Assembly: GCA_037043015.1 (NCBI GenBank)
Contig: CM073327.1
Coordinates: forward strand, 9,344,727-9,408,726
Length of the DNA: 64,000 nucleotides
Reading direction: 5' to 3'
Source: Bryum argenteum
Taxonomy: Eukaryota > Streptophyta > Bryopsida > Bryales > Bryaceae
Part shown: one piece after another, positions 57,000 to 64,000 of the stretch
Layout: every line of letters starts with the position of its first letter
How positions within the stretch are numbered: position 1 is the first letter of the stretch
Made by a program: the position numbers and the translations under genes
Notes under the pieces: model-generated
Told to the model about the DNA's origin: nothing
The model's database searches: none
Seen by the model: only the letters and a program-made list of their open reading frames with translations

Positions 57000-59900
57000 T
57001 TAATAAACTCAAATAAGATACCCATCCCTAACAAAGTATGTCCAAGGCTAAGCAAATCACGCCATTGATATCTCCGAAAACTCTCAATTGATTTTCTACT
57101 TATAAGTGATAACCCGAAGAAGAACGCAAATAATTATGATAATCAAGACTTACAATGCAATAATCTATGATCCTCTTAGCATTGTATGTACTTAAGAAGT
57201 AAACGACGATAATCTATGATCTTCTTAGGATTAGAAGCAACTTAGATGTTAATAGCTGCAACTACCACGTACATATTCAAATACATATGTTCTAAGTTAA
57301 GTTAAACACCTAAAAACCAAGTAACATTGAGAACGACAAGTTTCTTGCTTAGTGGGCAAGGAAATTTTCTTAGGAGAATGTGAAAGGAATGATGCCAAAT
57401 GATGAAGGCACCATAATTTGGACTTTTAAAGATTGAATTAAGAAAATTTGGAAGCTAATTTTAGAGATGTTCTAGAACCAATGTAGGTGTGGTGTACATT
57501 TGAGAGTGAACTTGAAAGCTAGAGTCTCTCTTATGGTAAGCCTATTCAGGTAGGTTACGTAAAGCTGCTCAATAATAAAATGTCACAATTACTACAAGTC
57601 CTCCATTTTGACTTATTATTGCGGATTGCACATATTATGATAATGAGAATATAAAGTTTTGTTTAGCACTATACAAATATAAAGGGTCGTTTGCCGAAGG
57701 CGAGAGAAATGCAAACATTGAGAAGCACGGAGAAGCACGGAGATCTTCATTTTTAATTCCTATGTCATATTATGATTTTGGAAATATCATGATCTTGTTT
57801 ATCATATAATAATGATGTGCTACCAAACGGGTGCTCACGAGTGAATATTGTGGTTCCGTGAATATCTTTCTTGATTTCCGGTAAAAGGGGTGGTAAGCAG
57901 TGATTGTTATTATTTTGCGAATATCTTGGGTTTGGGTGAAACATCATGATATTCACGTGGCTGCTCAACACACCCTTATTCTTATTGGTGCTCACATTTG
58001 GAGCAGGTTAGATCATGCATCGTTCCTTTGACCCCACATAAGTAAATTAGTGCATGGTTAGAGTTAATATCAAGTGAGAATTTTTTTACGGCAAGTAATT
58101 AAACTCACAACCACGATGCAATAAAAGCTATATAGGTACCATACCACTATCATATCTCAGTATGAGGTCATTCTAGGCCCTCAAATATTTCTTTTCAAAA
58201 GTCATCGACAATGCACCACATCTACGTTGTAGCTGACCATGCGTGTATTGCAACAACTATTAAGGACCTTTAAGAGTTAACAATTTAGTTGAGAATGATA
58301 CAACTTTAATCAAGAAGTCTTGAGTCAACATATTCTTGTACCTAGGCTATTGATTAGGCTGATAAAAATCTAATCATCAACATAAAGTATGTTGTGTATA
58401 CACATTGAGAAAAATGACCTCATTCTTAAGGTTGAAGCACCTAAAATGGTGACTTTGCCAACATGCCTAATTATCTCTTTTGTAAAAAAAATCTAGTTTC
58501 TACCATGTACTTAAATAATTCCAATGCACCAAAGAATGTCTACTTCACAAATGTTTTCTTTGTGAAAGATACTGACAGTAAAAGTTTTTCATCTATAGCA
58601 ACTATATAAGCTTCAAAACAAATATCTATCTTAGGACTGAAAACCAAATTAAAACATGATTATTCAAAGTGTGTACCTAAGATCTCTTTCAAACTCAAAA
58701 AGCATGGGGGACAAATGAAATTATAGTTTACATCAATGACACCTACAAGATTACCTACACCTACCCTACATTTGGTCTACTTGAAAGTTTCAAGTCTAAA
58801 GGGAAATGAGTCAATCTTGCCATATCTAATATATTAGATTCAACAAGAAAGATCCCACTTCGTACCAATGGAAAAGTTACCCCAATTGGCCAACCAACAC
58901 TTGGCACATAAATATAGGGACAAAAAGTGATGCTCTAATAATGCTAACTTACACAAAACCCTTATAATTGAGAAAAGATCATATGCTAAGGAACAAAACT
59001 CAACATTTCATTCTTTTAGGAACGTTATTGTGCATGAAGTATTTGTTTGATTCAACTAATAAAACAATTTTATAGTACAACTTCTCCTTCAAGGGAGTAA
59101 AATTGATCAACTTGCTTCGAAAACACCCAACATGCAATTTTCTCTAACACAATAAAATCTAAAAAGTCATGAAGTAGAATACTAAATGCCAATGTTAAAA
59201 TTTGGACTCACAACCATCTCCATGAGTCCATGGCACATTTGACTGCTTATGAACTACTTCCACTCGAGTCCACTCGAGAAGTAACACATTGAGGGCTCCC
59301 CCCAATGACTTTAAGAATTAGAGAAAACTCAATCTGAAAACGTAAATTGGGAGATCCCATAAGAATATAAAGATACTCAAATCTCTTGAAGTAAAATTTC
59401 AATTAGCATGAATAATAACCAATTCCCGAAACTAAAAATTCCAAAACATTTTTTAATTCAAACTACATGAATGAGTCCAGATTTAATTAAATATGGCAAT
59501 AGGGTGGCATCCAAACCAATTGTAGCGTTCATTTTAGCTTCGGAAATCCAACCTAAAACGAATGCTACAGTTCAATTGATGCCACAATGGTAACGACTCA
59601 TACAGAAGTCACGTAGGCAGCATGATATTCTCGAACATGGAAATCGTTCTACCATCGAATACAAGAGATTTAAGAACTTCCCAATGCTTCAATCAATGCT
59701 TGTACACTGTAAAGAACCGACTTTGTTAAATGATCAATGTCCAATCGATTCTCCGCAGAGCTGATCATTCTATTCATGTACACTGGGTCTTACTGTAACC
59801 GTTAAAAACCGGTTGAATGTGGTATGCAGATCATACCACATTCTCGCTTACTACCACTTACCGACCCTCGTCGTCCTCCACAGTTGAAAGCTGCCTCATA

Positions 59901-60240
59901 TTTCAAAGTAATGGCACCGCTTCACTGTTCTGCAAATCTATCTTTCCCTCAACTTGAACAAAAGGCATTATAACCTTCCAAGTAAAACTCCGACACTCTG
60001 CATCAAACATAACAGAATGTCAATTGAAGAGTTCTTATCCATCATTAGAATGGAGTATTATAATGCATCCACAAGAGAGTGACTATAACAGAATCTGAGA
60101 AATAGAGTATGTGGGTGACTGTGCAGTTTATGAGGTGATGGAGATTTGAGCTTTTGGGATTTAAGAGAAGAGTTAGATGTCCACCTTCGAAGAGAGCAGG
60201 CAATGGGCATGATGATGGTTTCGGTGGAACAAAGATTTAG
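57000..60240. other. Gene-free stretch; from about 58190 the second copy of the segmental duplication
   Basis: 57000-58140 shows nothing identifiable. 58190-58350 and 59600-60240 match 33830-34700. The roughly 1.2 kb between (58400-59600) is absent from copy A and includes an inverted copy of the repeat at 13300-13480, so it is probably an insertion. Confidence 0.5.
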
Positions 60241-60242
60241 CA

Positions 60243-61313
60243 CTATGAGACGCCGCAGAGAGGAGAAAGGTCTGGAACGGAGCTCCAAAGAGCTTGATCA
60301 GATTGACCAGTGTCGAGGCTCTTCTGAGGAAGCTCGTCGCTCTGGTTAGTGTTGAGTGTGTTGAGTAAGAATCCGCTGGATTCGTCGGACAAGTAGTGCT
60401 CGGAGTCGCGGTCCATGGCCGCTTGGGAGAAATCGAAAGCCGGGTACACGCTCGTCGTGGATGTCTCGCAGCTGAACACGTCCAGTCCATCCATCAGGAC
60501 GAAATCCGGCCACGGGATTTCTGGCATGGGACTCTCTTTTTCATCGTCCGCGCTTGGACTCTCGGAATCGCGCGTGACTAGAACCTCATTCGACTCCTCG
60601 GCCGAACTTGCAGCTTCCGCATCAGCCCTGTTGGTCGCACACGGAGACGGAGCTGGATCGTCCGAATGCGACGAAGCTCCATCGTCCGAATGTGATTCAG
60701 TGGTGATGGAGGACTTGCCAGGACTCGTCTCTCCAGCATGATCACACGCCTGTTGGTTCTGGACACGACGACCTAATTCAGTGATCGTCTTGGAGCTCGC
60801 TGCCATTGCAGTTTGTCGAAGACGAATTAGCCGCGCTGCCTTCGAAGGAACCGTCGTGCCCTCGATGGCCGAGACGAAGTTGGTGCGCGTGTTCGCCCCT
60901 CGCAACGCCCTTGCAGCTGCACCAAAACTCATATATCAGAATCTCAGATCGATCACACCTTGGCAATAGTCAACATCTTCTACTTGTTTGGGGAAATTGG
61001 AGCGCGATCAGCGCTGGGAATCGGGCAGCGTACCACTGTCGTAGGCTATGGCGCCTTCCTCAGCGGAATCGAACGTGCCAAGCCATATCCGGATCTTCTG
61101 CGTAGTGTCTTTGATTTCCGCCACCCATCGACCAGACGGACGCTGCCGCACGCCAACGAACCGTTTCTTGCTCTTAGGCTCTTGACTGCTGTCTGTGCTG
61201 CTGTCAGTTGCACAACTCACTCGCCTCGCCCTCTTCATAGTCGTCTTCGTCGTCTCATCGCCGTTAATAGCTACAGATCTAACCTTTCTGGAAGCATTCG
61301 ATCCCGATGGCAT
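60243..61313 (-). CDS. AP2/ERF transcription factor, copy B, two exons
   Basis: Exon 1 is 61313-61034 and exon 2 is 60916-60243, with an intron of 117 bp and the same splice sites as copy A. It encodes about 317 residues. The AP2 domain reads [44 protein letters not shown], with V rather than L at FVGVRQ, the family norm. The acidic Ser-rich C-terminus contains a short duplication ([17 protein letters not shown]) not in copy A. Regulation and target genes are unknown; such factors usually bind GCC-box-type sites in stress or growth responses. The flanks match those of copy A, so both arose by segmental duplication. Confidence 0.93.
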
Positions 61314-62260
61314 GGCTCCCTACTCCTGTCACACATGTAGCACTGATTGCACCTCCAAAACCGCTCAAACTCACCCTCAAACTCGATTGAAATGCTGCAG
61401 GCCTACACAAGATCGAGAGTACTAGCCCCCACAACCTTTGAAGCGCCACCCAAAGTCTACGCTCAATTGACTAATCTGTGCAACAACATTCGTCAATGGC
61501 TCGTTTGCTCCCTACTCCAATCACACTGATCGCGCCTCCCATCAAAACTTCTCACCCTGAAACTCTAAATGCTGCCTAAATATGAGACATTACTGATTCC
61601 AAGTTTGAATTGTCACCTCAATTGACTAGGCAAAGCAAAGCGAAGCGACGATCGCCTGAAGCTCTAGAACCGGGGGCTAGGGAATGATGAATGGGTAAGT
61701 CAGTGGTTCCAGCACTGCAGATGGAGGGTGTTGTTGAGCAAGTTGAGGGAAGAATGATAATAACAAGCTTAGGAAGGAAGCAGGAATGATGCGAGGGGGA
61801 GGTGCAGAGTGCATGTACGGGTGCAGTAAGCAACGAAGAACGAGTGAGGGAGGGTGGGAGAGCGGGCCAAAGCAACCGACATTGTAAGTTGTCTGTTGAA
61901 AAGTCGACTCTCACGGGTACATGGGGATATCTGCAGCAGCGGAGTGGCCCCCGCTAGCAACCAAGAATGGAAGAATCTCTCATCTGGCCGGGCCGCGCGG
62001 GCCGGGCGGGTGAGGAGGCCAGGTGGGGTGGGGTGGGGTAGGGTGGGGGTGCGGGACTGCGGGTGGGGCTCGCGTCCTTCTCACTCCACTTGAATGATAT
62101 CCCCCTATACGTCTCTTTTCCCTTTTCTACCCCCATGCATTTTCTTTCACTCTCTCTATCTACTCAGCTCTTTCAGTATTATTTAGTATGACTTCGCACA
62201 TGACTCTTTCTCTACCACTCTCTTTCTATCCTATTGAGGGAGAAACATTCTTACCCTATC
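61314..62260. other. ERF copy B upstream region, with the empty MULE site
   Basis: Matches 35761-36430 and then 51470-52030. The G-rich tract around 61990-62050 corresponds to the MULE insertion point in copy A and is not interrupted here. No coding sequence is supported. Confidence 0.75.
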
Positions 62261-62923
62261 CGAATTGCTTCTAGGCCTATGTACACAAGGCTGATATGAG
62301 GCAATCACAATCGCCTTGTATCTATCTCTTCATAAGTGATGAGAAAACACATTGCCCAACCCCGCTAGCAATAGCTCAGGTAGGCAACTATTTACCTTGA
62401 CGCTCTAGTAAGGCAACGATCAAAGTCAATAGTGCCGCAAGTTACAATCGGAGGATACAAAGATGAGGCGGAGTCTACATTTATATTCCTGCAAGCAAAC
62501 ACCGAACTAGGCAATGACAAGTTAAGACATGTGCATGGGCCATGTACGGAAGGCATAAACTTAACCCCTAATAAAAGGCCCAAATTGACGACCAAATTAT
62601 GATCGTTAACAAACTTTAACTAGTGTCGCCACGCCTAAAGTACGAAACAAAATACTTACATGAAGCAATTTGGACAATTTGGACCGAATTACAAAACTTC
62701 ATATGGACTTCAACAATGAAGGAAGAACAAAGGAGATAGTAACCAGTACTGAGTGCCCTATAGCTTCATTATTGGATGGGTTCAGTTTCCTGCTGTTGTG
62801 GATAAGTTATGTCAATTTTGTCCGGCCTTATCATGTCGCAAGGAATGGAGATACTGTATCCTGAACATTTCATTTCATGTCCTTGTAAGCTGGCCCCACA
62901 AAATATCCCATCACTTTGCTTGA
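62261..62923. other. Gene-free stretch with one isolated TTAACCCCTAA end
   Basis: TTAACCCCTAATAAAAGGCC at 62561-62580 resembles the piggyBac-like terminus at 4366 read in reverse, but no partner end is visible. Nothing else is recognised. Confidence 0.4.
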
Positions 62924-63621
62924 CAGTCCACCCTCTATGAACTTTACATTTACAAGTGTTAACTCTCTATGACTGTTAACTTAAATTCATTCATATTGTG
63001 GATATATTGTGATGTATATCATCCGTTTGAGATTTATAAAGTCAAAATTACAAAGAGGGGAGTAACATCTTGTTTACAATTAAAAAGTTTAACATTTTTA
63101 ATGTGCAATATGTGAGGAGTAGAAGTTCTAACGTTAACATTTAGAGAGGGTTAAAACTTGTAAGTGTAACATTAGAAAGGAAGCATGCCACGGAAGCGTC
63201 GATAAAGGAGATATGGTTATCGGCTAGTTTATCGGCCTACTCAATAATATTTCACTTAGAATGAGATGATAAAGTAGAATCACAGTTCTTTTCGGGTTAG
63301 CCTACCCTATAGCGAACAAAATGCACGCACGGAATTGCATGAACGAACACTATTATGCTTTCAGCGTGCCATAACAAATGTACAGCGTCAAAATTCCATT
63401 CCATAATTTTGAATCCCTTCCACAAGTTTGAATTTGTTAAACGTATACATATCATAAACATTATATTGTTTAAATTATGTTATTGAAATTGTTCACTTTC
63501 TATAAATGTTAAAATTTGAAATTTTGAAGTTCTTTTTCTTTGTAATTGTTAAGTGTTTTTGTTTTTGTAAATGGTAAGAAATGCTTACTCTTCAGGGCTA
63601 ACATTTATAGAGGGTTGACTG
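62924..63621. mobile_element. Tc1/mariner (pogo/Emigrant)-like MITE, 698 bp
   Basis: Ends CAGTCCACCCTCTATGAA and, inverted, CAGTCAACCCTCTATAAA, resembling the CAGT..ACCTCTATAA terminus of Emigrant-type MITEs. The right flank starts TA and the left flank is GA, so the expected TA duplication is preserved on one side only. The interior contains further CTCTAT/ATAGAG repeats and no gene. Confidence 0.65.
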
Positions 63622-63630
63622 TATATTCTG

Positions 63631-63726
63631 TACAATAATAGACGCCCAGGATCGTAGACTGTAACTATATACTATCAATAATAGACGTCCAGGATTATAT
63701 AGTATCAATAATAGACGCCCAGGATC
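63631..63726. repeat. Three-copy ~30-45 bp tandem repeat
   Basis: CAATAATAGACGYCCAGGAT is repeated at about 63632, 63676 and 63706. Confidence 0.9.
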
Positions 63727-63782
63727 TTGTTTCCTCCTCCAGGGGGTCGAGTCACAGTGACACCAACATGATGAAGGTCGTG

Positions 63783-64000
63783 AACCCCAATTCCGTTAAA
63801 ATGGCATTATTCCGGTAAAATGGCACACCTCAACTTTCTGAAATGTAGTTCAAAAACCATGTGATATAACAGAATCGTAAGGTGATATTAGGGAAAATGC
63901 GTGACAATGTATATAAAGAAGTGATATTACCAAAAAAATTGTGATATTACAGAATATACCATTTTATATGAGCACAACTGTAAGATCTAGTGTGACAAAA
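63783..64000. mobile_element. MITE family D, copy 3, cut by the window end
   Basis: Starts AACCCCAATTCCGTTAAAAT after CGTG (63779-63782) and follows the inverse of copy 1 at about 90% similarity up to the window edge. Confidence 0.85.

Noticed and set aside
1..64000. CRISPR arrays, bacterial operons, rRNA and tRNA genes
   Set aside because: No regularly spaced identical repeats, no cloverleaf or rRNA-like sequence was found, and the gene structure is eukaryotic with spliceosomal introns.

Overview
The window is nuclear DNA from a land plant. Evidence: spliced AP2/ERF genes, ERO1 genes with plant-like protein sequence, an RBR ubiquitin-ligase gene with GT-AG introns, and plant-type transposons (Mutator with a Ulp1 gene, PIF/Harbinger with a MYB/SANT partner, Ty3/gypsy). 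Intergenic DNA is AT-rich, while host genes and the Mutator element are GC-richer. A piggyBac-type transposase and intronless ERO1 genes fit a seed-free lineage (lycophyte, fern or bryophyte) better than a flowering plant, but the species cannot be fixed from sequence alone.

Layout. 0.2-4.4 kb: a large piggyBac transposase ORF whose Cys-rich tail is in another frame, possibly with its element's right end. 4.7-7.5 kb: an unidentified broken gene. 7.7-8.0 kb: a heat-shock-element-like cluster before a TATA box. 11.2-13.7 kb: a four-exon RBR E3 ligase gene. 14.2-15.8 kb: a Ty3/gypsy reverse transcriptase relic carrying two insertions with recoverable empty sites (a 280-bp SINE-like insert and a 256-bp MITE). 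16-18.4 kb and 21.3-23.2 kb: TTAA-flanked piggyBac-like MITEs, one nested in another. 18.5-24 kb: a broken PIF/Harbinger element. 24.0-24.7 kb: two strong hairpins. 26.7-33.5 kb: two ERO1 genes in inverted orientation. 34.7-35.8 kb and 60.2-61.3 kb: two ERF paralogues in a segmental duplication. 36.4-51.5 kb: a 15,030-bp Mutator-like element with ~310-bp terminal inverted repeats and a perfect 9-bp target duplication, inserted in one copy of that duplication. 52.5-53.9 kb: a Harbinger-type MITE with a piggyBac-like MITE inside it. 54.6-55.4 kb: exons of an unidentified gene. The last 8 kb holds MITEs and small repeats.

The main discovery candidate is the 15-kb Mutator-like element. It carries two convergent gene sets, a Ulp1/C48 protease gene behind a Cys/His zinc-finger-like ORF (plus strand) and a D-x-D/SWIM transposase (minus strand). 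The hexamer TGTCAC/GTGACA is scattered through its exons, introns and TIRs at roughly five times the expected density, which suggests a self-recognition code like the dispersed motifs read by anti-silencing proteins of VANDAL Mutator elements. Second is a piggyBac transposase beside two families of TTAA-CCCCTAAA MITEs, suggesting recent piggyBac-type activity in a plant genome.
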